IMG/VR virus record: IMGVR_UViG_3300038465_000039
Coordinates: 1 to 64,000 of that record
Direction: 5' to 3' (one strand)
Length of the DNA stretch: 64,000 nucleotides
Source of the DNA: a virus
Numbering within the stretch: the stretch's first letter is position 1; each line of letters opens with the position of its first letter. The translations under genes were made by a program, and so were the position numbers. This document shows positions 26,511 to 35,168 of this stretch, one piece after another. The notes below the pieces were generated by a model, which had not been told where the DNA came from, did no database searches, and was given only the letters and a program-made list of their open reading frames with translations.

Positions 26511-26800
26511 TCGATCTCCCTTCCGGTATCGACCCAGATCAAGACCGTCGGCGGAAGGCCGCGAGCGACGACGCGAGCGCAGTGCTTGCACAGGTTCGGA
26601 TCATCGGTCTGAAATTCGGAGTCCATCAAAAGCCAGTCCCCCGCGTCGATGTAGCAGAGCGTAAAGAGCTTGCCGGGATGCCGCGCATGATGAACGTCCC
26701 GGCGCCAATGCTGGTTGCCCTTCGCACCCTTCTGCACGGCCGGGCGAGGTTTGTTCGAGCAAACCAGCTCCACGGTGACAGGAGAACACCGCTCAATCAT
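26507..26800 (-). CDS. Small protein with Cys/His pairs
   Basis: 97 residues from the ATG at 26800. It has a WLLMDSEFQTDDPNLCKHCA segment with a CxxC pair and a basic N-terminal half (RPAVQKGAKGNQHWRRDVHH). It may bind zinc. It overlaps neighbours on both sides, as in the rest of the operon. Confidence 0.5.
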   Translation of the reverse strand: MIERCSPVTVELVCSNKPRPAVQKGAKGNQHWRRDVHHARHPGKLFTLCYIDAGDWLLMDSEFQTDDPNLCKHCARVVARGLPPTVLIWVDTGREIE

Positions 26801-27098
26801 AGCCGTACGACCTCGAAATGCGCTTCCACTCCGCATAGCCAGCGTGACGGGGGTCGTCCAAATTGTTCGGATCGCCGGGCTGCGTCGATATTTCCGAGAG
26901 AGGCGTGCCGAGCGGCCGATCTCCGCGAAACTCCTTCGCCGTCATGATTGGAACGTCGCCTTCCATCGGTTCGCGCTGGTAGTCGTCTCCGGCCGCCAGA
27001 TCGCAGGCGTCGCAATACCAGCCGCCGCAGATTCCGACCGATGGATCATCAGGCTCGTAGCTGTCTCGGATATCGGCGTCGCATTTCGGGCAATTCAT
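26793..27098 (-). CDS. Zinc-ribbon protein
   Basis: 101 residues. The start MNCPKCDADIRD and the later GGWYCDACDLAAGDD form a clear two-CxxC zinc ribbon, followed by an acidic, mostly polar tail. This layout is frequent among phage early proteins of unknown role. ATGA-type overlap with the gene upstream. Confidence 0.55.
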   Translation of the reverse strand: MNCPKCDADIRDSYEPDDPSVGICGGWYCDACDLAAGDDYQREPMEGDVPIMTAKEFRGDRPLGTPLSEISTQPGDPNNLDDPRHAGYAEWKRISRSYGYD

Positions 27099-27421
27099 GC
27101 GTAGACTCCCTGAATTTCGGACGCTTTCTTTTCAGTGGCTTCGCCAAGAATGAACTGCACGTCGATCACGTCGCCGTCGCTCAGATCGTCCCAATGCTTG
27201 AGGATGTAGAGGTGCGCGTGGTGATAGGTCCGCGACCGCCAATCGAAAGCGTTGTAGGTCGCCTCGCCCTTATGGAGGTGTTGCAGGATGATGCAACGGC
27301 TTTCGCCGTAACCAGCACGCCTCAAAACGGCGGCCTGCTTGCCATTGGCTGGGGTGGCTTCCGTTGCCATCGCCGGGATGCAAGTTCCTTCGTCTCGAAT
27401 TTCAAGTAGCTTAGTGAGCAT
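27095..27421 (-). CDS. Conserved phage hypothetical protein
   Basis: 108 residues. The pattern EIRDEGTCIPAMATEAT, then AVLRRAGYGESRCIILQHL and a C-terminal DGDVIDVQFILGEATEKKAS is one I recognise as a recurring family in alphaproteobacterial phages and prophages, without known function. It is the first gene behind the promoter at 27477-27505 and has an AGGAGG ribosome site. Confidence 0.6.
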   Translation of the reverse strand: MLTKLLEIRDEGTCIPAMATEATPANGKQAAVLRRAGYGESRCIILQHLHKGEATYNAFDWRSRTYHHAHLYILKHWDDLSDGDVIDVQFILGEATEKKASEIQGVYA

Positions 27422-27472
27422 TTCATCCTCCTGTTAATAAATTCAGCAGTTTGCAGACGGAGCCAGCGTTCG

Positions 27473-27505
27473 TAACCTTATAGGTTAGTCAGCGCGTTAT
27501 ATCAA
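27473..27505 (-). promoter_or_regulatory. Leftward early promoter with palindromic operator
   Basis: On the minus strand TTGATA (27500-27505) and TATAAG (27477-27482) are 17 bp apart, a good sigma-70 layout. The inverted repeat TAACC/GGTTA (27473-27487) covers the -10 box, so a bound regulator would block it. GACTAACCTATAAG recurs upstream of the gene at 39928, and the -35 context GGCTTGA recurs at three other leftward promoters. Confidence 0.65.
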
Positions 27506-27527
27506 GCCCCTTTAACCCCCAATTGCT

Positions 27528-29252
27528 TCAACGCATCGTTCGCGCCTTCTTAACCGGTTTCGGCTTCTTCGCGGCGTCGAGTTCGACCGGGCCAGAATAA
27601 TGGCAGGTCCGAAGCTGTTTCGGTAGCCAGCCTTTGGCTGGAATGTGGGTGGCGCAGAACTTCGCCGCGTCACCCTTCTTCATCTTCGACACCTTAGCCG
27701 CGTGGTCGTCTCCCATGGAACAGCGTACAACCGCGACACACGCATCGAGGTTGACTGCGTCGAAGTAGCCCTTGGCGTCGAAGTTTTCCGCGAGTGCTTT
27801 GTTCAGCGCCTTCGGGTCCATTTTGGCGACGATGGCCTGTAGACCGAGACCGTCGATCGGGGATTTGGCGTCAGCGCTGTGGATCTGGATGCTGATGGCC
27901 TCGGCCGCGATTTTCGTGAGCATGACGACGCGCGCTTCCGGAGATGCCTTCAGCGCGCCATCGAAGACCTGGACGAAATTCTTCTCGCCGTCTTTCGGGC
28001 GGTTGAATCCACCACCACCAATACCGACGTCGACCACATGACCGTCACTCGCAAAGCCGGCAATCAGGGCCGCAATCGCGACATGCGGTGATGCGCCTAT
28101 CGCCGATGCAATCGCCTCCTCCAAGTCCTCGGAAAGCCGCTCAGCCAGCTTGTTCGTCAGCGAGTCCTTTTTCGGCTTGGCCTTCTTGCCCGGGTTGATG
28201 GTTAACTGCTTTCTCTCCGCTGGCTTCAATCGACCCATGTCGATCTTGAGTTGACCATCAGGCGCGATGTCGAGGATGCAGCCAGACTTTTTCTTCTGAG
28301 CGTCGGTGAAGACGCCCTTCTTGCCTTCCGGCTGCGTATGACCGTAGGCGTAATAGCTCATATTTTCGATATCGGATCGGTTGACGACCCACGACCAGCC
28401 CTGCTCAAGCAGAACGTGGGCAGATTCAACAAGCTTGGCGTCGGCCATCTTCTTGACCGCCTTCATGTCGGTGACGATATGATTAGTCGAGAACCAATCC
28501 CGCTGTTTGATAAGCCCGGCCGCGTCGATGTGGTCGACGCCGACAAATTCGATCAACTTGCCGAGTTCGCGCTGGGAATCCGGGATGAGTCGCGAGCGGA
28601 CTTCGTAGACTGTAGGCGGACCGCCTGCCTGCTTTCGTGCGGCAGCAAAGACCTTTTCTTGCTCCGCCTGATTGTCGGTCATCGTCAACGCCTGCGCGAC
28701 CGCGCCGTCCATCTCGTTGGCCCGCCATTTATCGCGGAGCGACGGCGCCAGGCTCCCGAGCTTCATCGTCTGATGGTACTGGCGCTCGGTCATGCCGAAC
28801 CTAAGCATCGCATCCGTGTGCGACATACCTTCGCCGACCAGAGCAGCGATGACCTCGTATCGGTCAACAGGATGCGGCGGCAGCGCGACGTTGGTCGCCA
28901 TCGCGATCTCTCTTGGATCACCTGCATAGGCATCGGAATCCACGGTGGGGACCATCACATCAAGACTGGGATGAATGGCGCGAAGTATCTTCAGGCGCCG
29001 ATTGCCCGCGGTGACGTACAGCTTGCCTTTGTGCGCCTTGGTTACCAGCGGGACGATGACACCATGAGCGCGGATCGACGCCTCAAGCGTCGGTAGGCCT
29101 TCCTCGTCATTGCTTTTGCGGACCTGGAGCCCGAGTTCTTTCGGTGCATCTGAGGCAAAGAGCAGATCGGATATCGGGATCATGGTAACGGTTGGCGGGG
29201 CGACGGGCGTCATCGGCGGGGCGTCTCTTTTGGCGGCAGCAGTTTTCGGCAT
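27528..29252 (-). CDS. ParB-like DNA-binding protein
   Basis: 574 residues. The N-terminal 200 residues have the ParB/Spo0J core: TLEASIRAHGVIVPLVTKAH, then GKLYVTAGNRRLKILRAI (the CTP-binding-type box region) and an HTH with GMSHTDAMLRFGMTERQYHQ. The C-terminal 350 residues are long, Lys-rich and not recognised. No ParA lies next to it, so partition is not shown. Phage ParB-like proteins may instead regulate or shield DNA. It is also much longer than the usual 300-residue ParB. Confidence 0.8.
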   Translation of the reverse strand: MPKTAAAKRDAPPMTPVAPPTVTMIPISDLLFASDAPKELGLQVRKSNDEEGLPTLEASIRAHGVIVPLVTKAHKGKLYVTAGNRRLKILRAIHPSLDVMVPTVDSDAYAGDPREIAMATNVALPPHPVDRYEVIAALVGEGMSHTDAMLRFGMTERQYHQTMKLGSLAPSLRDKWRANEMDGAVAQALTMTDNQAEQEKVFAAARKQAGGPPTVYEVRSRLIPDSQRELGKLIEFVGVDHIDAAGLIKQRDWFSTNHIVTDMKAVKKMADAKLVESAHVLLEQGWSWVVNRSDIENMSYYAYGHTQPEGKKGVFTDAQKKKSGCILDIAPDGQLKIDMGRLKPAERKQLTINPGKKAKPKKDSLTNKLAERLSEDLEEAIASAIGASPHVAIAALIAGFASDGHVVDVGIGGGGFNRPKDGEKNFVQVFDGALKASPEARVVMLTKIAAEAISIQIHSADAKSPIDGLGLQAIVAKMDPKALNKALAENFDAKGYFDAVNLDACVAVVRCSMGDDHAAKVSKMKKGDAAKFCATHIPAKGWLPKQLRTCHYSGPVELDAAKKPKPVKKARTMR

Positions 29253-29276
29253 CTGATCTTCCTCTGGTCTTTGTTT

Positions 29277-29585
29277 TCAGAATTCGGTTTCGTCGTATAT
29301 TTGGTTTTCGAGCTGCAATCGAGACGGCGGCTCATAAGGCTTGTTGCGCTTCATGACCGTGGCCTCGTCGGTCAGCGAATAGGAGAAGATCGACGGGCCG
29401 CCGTAGAGGTGCGTTGTCCAGCCCTTTGCAGGATCGCCAGAGATCGGCACGTCAACGCGGATCATCTTCGCGCCGAACTTCTCGACCTCGATACATCGAC
29501 CCCAATGCGAGCGATGCCCCATAATTTCGATAAAAGCCCACTCCCATTCCGGTGCTTCGATCGGTTGGATTGTTTCGTCGTTCAT
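29277..29585 (-). CDS. Hypothetical protein
   Basis: 102 residues from the ATG at 29585 with an AGGAAG ribosome site. Beta-rich pattern (WGRCIEVEKFGAKMIRVDVP, then HLYGGPSIFSYS). I do not recognise a family, although proteins starting with WEWAFIEIMGHR-like strings recur in phage early regions. Confidence 0.5.
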   Translation of the reverse strand: MNDETIQPIEAPEWEWAFIEIMGHRSHWGRCIEVEKFGAKMIRVDVPISGDPAKGWTTHLYGGPSIFSYSLTDEATVMKRNKPYEPPSRLQLENQIYDETEF

Positions 29586-29626
29586 GTCTTCCTCCATGGG
29601 TAGAATAAAATAGGCGTGGTCGAGGT

Positions 29627-30499
29627 TCATTCCGCGTCGGTGCAATGGGTGCCGCACTCGACATCGTAGTCAGAGTCTTCATCGGCGCCGTCGAACAGCG
29701 TCGGCGAGACGCGAACTTGCTCGATCAGTTCGGAGACGGTATCGCGCTTATCGAACCAGCCGCTTTGCTCGCGCTCTCGATCAGCCCACCACGTCGCCAC
29801 TGTTGCGTCATCGCGTATAAGGCGCTTGCGGATGCCTTTGCCTTTTTGGAAACAAAAGTCGCAGTTGCCTTCCCATGGATACAGGCCAAGGTCGAAGCCC
29901 TGCGGGAGCGGCACCGTGAGTGCTTTGGGATCGATATTGTCGCCCAGCCAGAATTTGAGGACGTTGGCTTTCCGAACCTTGGCCTTCGCCAGCATATAAC
30001 GGACGGTTCTGCCGTCCTTCTCAGCGCGCTCCATTCCGTTGAGGATGCGCAGCCCCTCATCATCGCGGAGCCCGATGATCTCAGTATATTGCCCAGGCTC
30101 TAAGCCAAGCGTCGAGCGCATGAATGCGAACATGGGCATCACCTTGAGATATTGCGTGCACCATCGCTCGTGAGTGTTCGGAAGGCGCTGCTTCGATTTG
30201 ATCAACGCCTCGAACGGCTCGCCCTTACGACTGGCGCTATTATACCCGACCTCGGCAAAGCCCTCCTTGCCAGCGCGCCACTCAACCCAATGGACGCGGA
30301 CGTTCCAGCGTGTCGAACATTCATGAACGAAGCGGAGCGTTTCTTCCTTCTCCTTGCCAGTGTTCGCAAAGACGGCATAAACGTCTCTCGGCAGGCCTCC
30401 ATTAACGCGCAAAATCTCGTGCAGCATATAGGCCGACGTGCGACCGCCGCTAAATGAGATCATCGCCGGGCCGTCAAGGATGATGTAGCTCAACGTCAC
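29627..30499 (-). CDS. PP-loop ATPase, PAPS reductase-like family
   Basis: From the GTG at 30499, which overlaps the upstream stop as GTGA, the product has 290 residues. The PP-loop MISFSGGRTSAYM binds ATP. Later come ERWCTQYLKVMP and NCDFCFQKG, Cys motifs of phage PAPS-reductase-like proteins. In this family ATP pyrophosphatase chemistry activates a substrate (sulfate transfer, thiolation or a nucleic-acid modification). Phage members are not functionally settled; the extra Cys pair suggests a metal site. AGGAA precedes the start. Confidence 0.8.
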   Translation of the reverse strand: MTLSYIILDGPAMISFSGGRTSAYMLHEILRVNGGLPRDVYAVFANTGKEKEETLRFVHECSTRWNVRVHWVEWRAGKEGFAEVGYNSASRKGEPFEALIKSKQRLPNTHERWCTQYLKVMPMFAFMRSTLGLEPGQYTEIIGLRDDEGLRILNGMERAEKDGRTVRYMLAKAKVRKANVLKFWLGDNIDPKALTVPLPQGFDLGLYPWEGNCDFCFQKGKGIRKRLIRDDATVATWWADREREQSGWFDKRDTVSELIEQVRVSPTLFDGADEDSDYDVECGTHCTDAE

Positions 30500-31191
30500 T
30501 GTTCCTTCCGGGTGAGGTAGTATTTCGCGGTCGCGCGAATGTCGCGGTCCTTGATATCGCTCTTTTCCAAAATCCAAGAAAGATACGACTTATCGACCTG
30601 CGACCACTTCTCGCCGAAGTGCTTTCCGAACCGGACATTCGCGAGAAGTGCCGGACCGCTGCTCCATCTAATGATTTGTTCAATCGTCGTTTCCTTCAGG
30701 ATGCGACGAAACAGATGCGCGGTGACATAAGAATCCGGGCCGGACCGATGCGGGGGCACTGCAAGGTCGGGATCAAAATCGACAGCGTCGTCGAGGTCCA
30801 GATAATACCGCAGGACTTGGTTTTTGTGGCTCGGGCAATCTGGCCAAATGCGAAGTGCCGCCTTGTAGGCACACAGCATCGGCTTGCCGCCTCCTCCGAA
30901 AAACTGTTCATCGAACGCCATATTGAAAGCGCCGAACATCTCGGCGCCGTCCATCATCGTCATGCAGGCGCGCTCGATCGCTGGCGCGTTTTCGACATCG
31001 CTGTTTCGTATGTGATGGATTGCCATCGCCTCTACCGGAATAGGACGATGCGGATTCACGATCACGGCTTTCGGTTCACTGATGCGGCCCGTCGCGATAT
31101 CGAAGTCGGTCCAGCCGAACTCGACAGCGGAGTGCTTCTCGGTTTCGGATGGGATGCCGGTAGATTCGGTGTCGAATACGCGAATTTTCAC
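30496..31191 (-). CDS. DnaQ-like 3'-5' exonuclease
   Basis: The DEDD set is visible: RVFDTESTG near the start (first Asp and Glu), AFNMAFDEQFF (second Asp) and HRSGPDSYVTA (His and third Asp, HxxxxD type). IHHIRNSDV is the usual inner motif. About 231 residues from the GTG at 31191, which forms GTGA with the HNH gene stop; an ATG at 31206 is an alternative. The C-terminal 70 residues carry an added domain found in phage relatives (FGKHFGEKWSQVDKSYLSWI). It may degrade or proofread DNA in phage replication. Confidence 0.85.
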   Translation of the reverse strand: MKIRVFDTESTGIPSETEKHSAVEFGWTDFDIATGRISEPKAVIVNPHRPIPVEAMAIHHIRNSDVENAPAIERACMTMMDGAEMFGAFNMAFDEQFFGGGGKPMLCAYKAALRIWPDCPSHKNQVLRYYLDLDDAVDFDPDLAVPPHRSGPDSYVTAHLFRRILKETTIEQIIRWSSGPALLANVRFGKHFGEKWSQVDKSYLSWILEKSDIKDRDIRATAKYYLTRKEQ

Positions 31192-31784
31192 GGGAAGTTC
31201 TTCCATGTGTGGCCCCTTATAATTGCTCTGACAACATCGCCAGACACGCCAAAATCGGCACCAACTGCCCTCATTGATTCCAGTGATGTATCGTGCTTCC
31301 CGACGCCGACTAACGGACGATTGCCAATCCGATTCCGAATGGCGGCAACGTCCGATGCTGTAAGTTTGGCATTCCAGTTGTCGGAACCTATTGGCTTCTT
31401 CCCGTTGCGAACTGCATCACTGAGGTTCTTGGACCGTGTTCCCCATCCGAGGTTCTCCAGTCTGTTGTCGTTTGGTACGTCGTTATCATGGCAGCACTCA
31501 TGCCCCTTTGGGCATGGGCTGACAAATGCCGTAAGGACTAGGATGTGGACATCGTAGCTTTTGGCCGGGTGTCCGAGCGCTACGCTGACGTGACCGCTAG
31601 CCCTTGCGCCGGGCCGCAGTATTCTTTCCTTGCAGCGGCGCTCAACGGTCAAAATATTTTTATTATCGCTGTACTGATCGACGCGTTGATAAATCTCAAC
31701 TCTTGCGAGACTCTTGACGCGGCCAAGATCGCTGACCTCGTATCGGCCTTCAAATCCGACAACTGGTTTCCAAATTTCAGACAT
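31188..31784 (-). CDS. NUMOD4-HNH homing endonuclease
   Basis: 198 residues from the ATG at 31784 behind a GAGGGAG ribosome site. NUMOD4 is clear in EIWKPVVGFEGRYEVSDLGR. The HNH core is HILVLTAFV, then HDNDVPNDNRLENLGWGTR. The C-terminal part has an HTH-like segment (MRAVGADFGVSGDVVRAIIR) for site recognition. It lies between DUF5131 and the exonuclease genes, with a structured leader upstream. Confidence 0.9.
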   Translation of the reverse strand: MSEIWKPVVGFEGRYEVSDLGRVKSLARVEIYQRVDQYSDNKNILTVERRCKERILRPGARASGHVSVALGHPAKSYDVHILVLTAFVSPCPKGHECCHDNDVPNDNRLENLGWGTRSKNLSDAVRNGKKPIGSDNWNAKLTASDVAAIRNRIGNRPLVGVGKHDTSLESMRAVGADFGVSGDVVRAIIRGHTWKNFP

Positions 31785-31798
31785 CACAAGTCTCCCTC

Positions 31799-31861
31799 GC
31801 GCCTGGCCTATCAAGCCAGGAAAGCGCGAATCCGGGGTCACATTTCTGCGACACCAGGCGC
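31799..31861 (-). promoter_or_regulatory. Structured leader upstream of the HNH gene
   Basis: Two mutually exclusive pairings are possible: a local hairpin CCTGGC/GCCAGG at 31802-31820, and a long-range 8-bp stem GCGCCTGG (31799-31806) with CCAGGCGC (31854-31861). They compete for the same bases just upstream of the ribosome site, as in a translational switch. I found no intron core, and both flanking genes are complete. Confidence 0.35.
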
Positions 31862-31936
31862 AAGGAAGTTGTGGAGGGTGCCGCGCTTTTGTCGCGTTGA
31901 TAGCCGCGAGTGGCACTGTCATATCTCAGTTTCTCT

Positions 31937-32731
31937 CTAAATGTCTGGAAATTCCCGCCGCATCAGATAGTCTGGTATTGGAATCTTGCCGGGCTTCTCG
32001 CCTGAAAGCTGCTTCATGAAGAAGGGGATGTGGAAGTGCTCGCAGACATATTTTATCTGACGAGGCCAGTCTGGATTCATAGGTCGGTAGCCGCGGCCGC
32101 TCTCGCCGCCACAAATTATCCAATCAGGGTAAGGACCGATAGCACCAAGTTCTTCCAGCGGCCCAATCGCTGGCTCGTAGCTGACGAATTTTACGCAAGC
32201 AGGGATGTATCTCAGGATCGGCCATCGCTTGTTATAGGCATTCTGATCTTCAGCGGTGATACCCAGCCAAACATTCGGCCAAAAATCATTTCCTGATTTG
32301 CCGCCCCAACCATCAGGCAGCATCTTTTCAATATTTTCCGGTCGCTTCGTTAGCAACAACCAATCGAGGTTTGGCGTGGAGTCGATCAGACTCCAGAGAT
32401 CGTCTCGCCACTGCGGATCCCATTGATTGTCGAAGACATCGGATAACGAAGCGCAGAACACGCGCTGGCGGTGGCCGTGCTTGGCCTGGAATGCCGCGTG
32501 GTGCTTGTTCCAAGTGAGAGGCTGTCGCCAGTAAGCGTCTGACGTGCGCGCGCGAGTGCCGACGCTCGGCACCGTCTCATCGGTCTTGCGCTGTCCCCAC
32601 TTCACGCGGTGATAGCGCGTATCCATCAGAGTCTCGGCATAGCAATTATCGCAACCCGACGAGACCTTCATGCAGCCCAAAACCGGATTGAAAGTTGAGT
32701 CGGCCCAGGAAATATTTGTCGTCTCAGCCAT
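31937..32731 (-). CDS. DUF5131 (Gp37/Gp68) protein, radical-SAM-like
   Basis: 264 residues from the ATG at 32731. ISWADSTFNPVLGCMKVSSG followed by CDNCYAE is the family mark: Cys residues suitable for an iron-sulfur cluster, as in spore photoproduct lyase relatives. LDWLLLTKRPENIEKMLP, GITAEDQNAYNKRWPIL and VKFVSYEPAIGPL are further family blocks. The reaction is unknown; a DNA- or nucleotide-directed radical reaction is possible. It overlaps the upstream gene stop by TGATG. Confidence 0.85.
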   Translation of the reverse strand: MAETTNISWADSTFNPVLGCMKVSSGCDNCYAETLMDTRYHRVKWGQRKTDETVPSVGTRARTSDAYWRQPLTWNKHHAAFQAKHGHRQRVFCASLSDVFDNQWDPQWRDDLWSLIDSTPNLDWLLLTKRPENIEKMLPDGWGGKSGNDFWPNVWLGITAEDQNAYNKRWPILRYIPACVKFVSYEPAIGPLEELGAIGPYPDWIICGGESGRGYRPMNPDWPRQIKYVCEHFHIPFFMKQLSGEKPGKIPIPDYLMRREFPDI

Positions 32732-33063
32732 CACGCCTCTCCCGGATAGACACCAGTCGACCGCCAAATCCTGATCTTCACCAGCCGACGCTGGTTTCGC
32801 CGGATGCCTTCTTTCCACAAGCCAACGGCGTATTCGATGGTGCAGAGGGAAGGATCGCGAAGACGTCCGCGATTTTCCCTGATGCGGCGCAGCGCGTTGC
32901 GGGTCTCGACGCGGACTTGTTGAGCAAGCGTTAGACTGTCGTACCAGCGCTCGTATTTGGACATCTCGCGCTCGATCTCAGCGTGTTGCTGCGCATCGGT
33001 CATACCCATCCACTCGGCCATGGCTACGTCGTCGTCTAGCATGTCGTCATCTTCGTCAGCCAC
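32731..33063 (-). CDS. Hypothetical helical protein
   Basis: Starting at the GTG at 33063 (GGAGACG ribosome site) gives 110 residues. Acidic start (ADEDDDMLDDDVAMAEWMGM), then a charged helix (QQHAEIEREMSKYERWYDSL) and a basic end. The ATG starts further up overlap the zinc-finger gene and are less likely. Family unknown. Confidence 0.5.
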   Translation of the reverse strand: MADEDDDMLDDDVAMAEWMGMTDAQQHAEIEREMSKYERWYDSLTLAQQVRVETRNALRRIRENRGRLRDPSLCTIEYAVGLWKEGIRRNQRRLVKIRIWRSTGVYPGEA

Positions 33064-33328
33064 AGATCGTCTCCTTAATCCAGCCGCCGGCGCCGTCGCA
33101 ACGAGCGCACCGATCATATTGAATCGGCACAGGTTCATTCGGACACTCCCGCGCAAGGACGTGCAGGACCTTCGGCGAAAGCAGCAGCGTTGCCTTCGTG
33201 AAGCCTCGACCTTTGCAGTCTGAGCACTGTTGAAACGGCAGGCGCACATTCGCCGCCGCTTGCTGAAGGCTCAGTGACGGTTTTTCGCAGCGGCGCCTTT
33301 CCTCGATCTGATCGAATGTATCAGCCAC
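33056..33328 (-). CDS. DnaJ-type zinc-finger protein
   Basis: 90 residues with two CxxCxGxG repeats, CSDCKGRG and CARCDGAG, the arrangement of the DnaJ central zinc domain. There is no J domain. Such short proteins may bind protein partners or RNA. It overlaps neighbours on both sides. Confidence 0.65.
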   Translation of the reverse strand: MADTFDQIEERRRCEKPSLSLQQAAANVRLPFQQCSDCKGRGFTKATLLLSPKVLHVLARECPNEPVPIQYDRCARCDGAGGWIKETICG

Positions 33329-33479
33329 GGTCGCGCTCCTCTTTCTTCGGAGGATCAGTCATCAGGACCGCGACCAACGTCTCGGCTTGTGTTCGGTCCA
33401 TGAAGAACGGAGTTTCCATCCGCTTGCGGACTTCGGCTTCGTAAAGCGCTCTCGTCTCAGGTTTTGAAAAATCAGTCAT
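33321..33479 (-). CDS. Tiny hypothetical protein
   Basis: 52 residues from the ATG at 33479, overlapping both neighbours. Highly charged helix (FSKPETRALYEAEVRKRMET). Function unknown. Confidence 0.45.
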   Translation of the reverse strand: MTDFSKPETRALYEAEVRKRMETPFFMDRTQAETLVAVLMTDPPKKEERDRG

Positions 33480-33747
33480 GTTCAAAGTACCCCTTAAGTC
33501 GCCATTGAAATCGCGCGATGCCGTCGACGTAAAGCGTGATCGTTGAATGATCTCGGCTATCGATGATTTGCATTCGATCAAGCGATACTCCGCATTCGTA
33601 AAAACACCGGATATGTTTTTCGAGTTCTGTGTACCGGCTTGCGAGAATTGATTTAACCCAATCCTGATGGCTAGGGCTCAGTCGAGTCATTTGAGCCATA
33701 GCATCGACCGCAGGCCAATCGATCACGTATGGTAGTTCTTGAGCCAT
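33472..33747 (-). CDS. Hypothetical protein
   Basis: 91 residues with ELPYVIDWPAVDAMAQMTRL and a C-terminal beta part (STITLYVDGIARFQWRLKG). It has no signal peptide or known motif. It overlaps the upstream ORF by 25 bases, so its start may be somewhat further in. Confidence 0.45.
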   Translation of the reverse strand: MAQELPYVIDWPAVDAMAQMTRLSPSHQDWVKSILASRYTELEKHIRCFYECGVSLDRMQIIDSRDHSTITLYVDGIARFQWRLKGYFEHD

Positions 33748-33950
33748 TGCCGACTTGCCTCCATGCGCGCATCTTCGAACGTCGGGCCCGGCGCCGGCGG
33801 CGCGAACTCGTTCATGGTGTGGCGGATGTCTTCGCCTCGTTGTCGCGCGCCGAACAGATAGGCGCGGAACTGATCTTCCGACATGCAGCCCGCTCGATAT
33901 TCAGCACCGCGGGCATCGATGCGCTCCTGGCGCTCTTTCCAGTCAAGCAT
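33723..33950 (-). CDS. Hypothetical protein
   Basis: 75 residues, mostly polar and helical (DWKERQERIDARGAEYRAGC, then QFRAYLFGARQRGEDI). It begins 3 bases after the helicase stop. The segment MSEDQFRAYLFGARQRG recalls small proteins often found next to phage helicases, but no function is known. Confidence 0.5.
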   Translation of the reverse strand: MLDWKERQERIDARGAEYRAGCMSEDQFRAYLFGARQRGEDIRHTMNEFAPPAPGPTFEDARMEASRQWLKNYHT

Positions 33951-33953
33951 TTT

Positions 33954-35168
33954 TCAAACCGCTATGATGAGCGCTTCAGCAGCGCGAGTGATTGCTGTGT
34001 ATCTCCATCGCCTCGGAATGTCGTCGCGGTCTCCGCGACCTCCGAACACATCACCTTCGTCGATCACAACGACCTTGTCCCACTGCGATCCTTGAGCCTT
34101 GTGAACAGTCGTGCAATACGCATAATCGAACTCATCGTAGTGACTGCGCTGCATCTTCTCCGGAAGGCGAAGGTCGTTTTCCTTGTTGTTCCAGAACCAA
34201 TAGGCGTGCGGAACAGCGACGAATTCGGAGAAGTTCTCCTGGTCGATTGAATCTACCTCCAGATAGCTGACGTCCGGACGGCCCTTGCGCTTGGCCGCGA
34301 AGTCGCGGTCGCGCAATTCCTTCACCGTCCACATCGCGCCGTTCAGCAGGCCGCGGTCGCGTTTGTTCTTCAGGCAAATGACGCGGTCACCGACCACTGG
34401 CAGATGGTCGCCGGCGGGAAGCTTGCCCTGTGCGCGCAGTTCGTTGCGAATACGTCGATTGATCGTGACGCGGCTGTCATTTTTGCCGCACAAGATTTGC
34501 TCGGCCGCAAGTTCGCTGGACAGCTTCAGGTCGCCGCGGCGCAGGATTGAAACGCCTTGGCCGGCGCGCAGTCCCCTATGGCTGCCGATCGACAGCGTCT
34601 TGCCGAGCCGCACGTCGGTGGCGATGCGCACGATCGGGTTGTCGGCCGCCTGCCGGTGGATCTCGGTCAGCATGACGTCCGGAGTTTTGACCTCGGTAAA
34701 GAAACCGGCGCCGCTGATGGGTGGTAACTGTGCGGGATCGCCGAGCACCAGGATGGGTGTGCCGAACGATGTGACGTCCTTGCCCAAATCTTCCGACACC
34801 ATTGACGCCTCGTCGATTATAAGGAGCGCGGCACCGCGCAGCGCGCTATCCGGGTTGATCTCCCACATCGGTATCTCGCGGTCCTTTTCCTCGTCCTCGC
34901 GATTCTTGCGGCGCGGCTTGTAGATCAGCGAGTGCAGCGTCGAGGCACCGTGGCATCCCTTCTTGCGCATGACGAGGGCGGCTTTGCCTGTGAACGAGGC
35001 GAACAGCGTATCGCCGTCGCACATGCGCGCGATCTCGATTGCCAACGTCGTCTTGCCGGAGCCGGCGTATCCGAACAGGCGGAATATCTGCGGGCGACGT
35101 TCGGCGTCCATGTCCAGCCACTTCTGGACCGATACGAGGGCTTCGTGCTGTTGCGGGGACCACTGCAT
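33954..35168 (-). CDS. RecD/Dda-like SF1B DNA helicase
   Basis: From the ATG at 35168 the product has 404 residues. Walker A GYAGSGKTT, Walker B LLIIDEAS, motif III LVLGDPAQLPP, and C-terminal DYAYCTTVHKAQGSQWD and RRWRYTAITRAAE (motifs V and VI) make a complete SF1B helicase with a UvrD_C_2-like end. Such enzymes unwind 5'-to-3' in phage replication and recombination. The ATG overlaps the stop of the small repeat protein gene. Confidence 0.9.
   Translation of the reverse strand: MQWSPQQHEALVSVQKWLDMDAERRPQIFRLFGYAGSGKTTLAIEIARMCDGDTLFASFTGKAALVMRKKGCHGASTLHSLIYKPRRKNREDEEKDREIPMWEINPDSALRGAALLIIDEASMVSEDLGKDVTSFGTPILVLGDPAQLPPISGAGFFTEVKTPDVMLTEIHRQAADNPIVRIATDVRLGKTLSIGSHRGLRAGQGVSILRRGDLKLSSELAAEQILCGKNDSRVTINRRIRNELRAQGKLPAGDHLPVVGDRVICLKNKRDRGLLNGAMWTVKELRDRDFAAKRKGRPDVSYLEVDSIDQENFSEFVAVPHAYWFWNNKENDLRLPEKMQRSHYDEFDYAYCTTVHKAQGSQWDKVVVIDEGDVFGGRGDRDDIPRRWRYTAITRAAEALIIAV

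Noticed and set aside
28251-29096. 281-codon plus-strand frame opposite the ParB-like gene
   Set aside because: Arg-, His- and Asp-rich antisense pattern with no motif; the ParB-like frame has clear domain signatures.
31785-31936. Group I intron around the NUMOD4-HNH gene
   Set aside because: Neighbouring genes are not split and no intron core elements were recognised; only a local structured leader.
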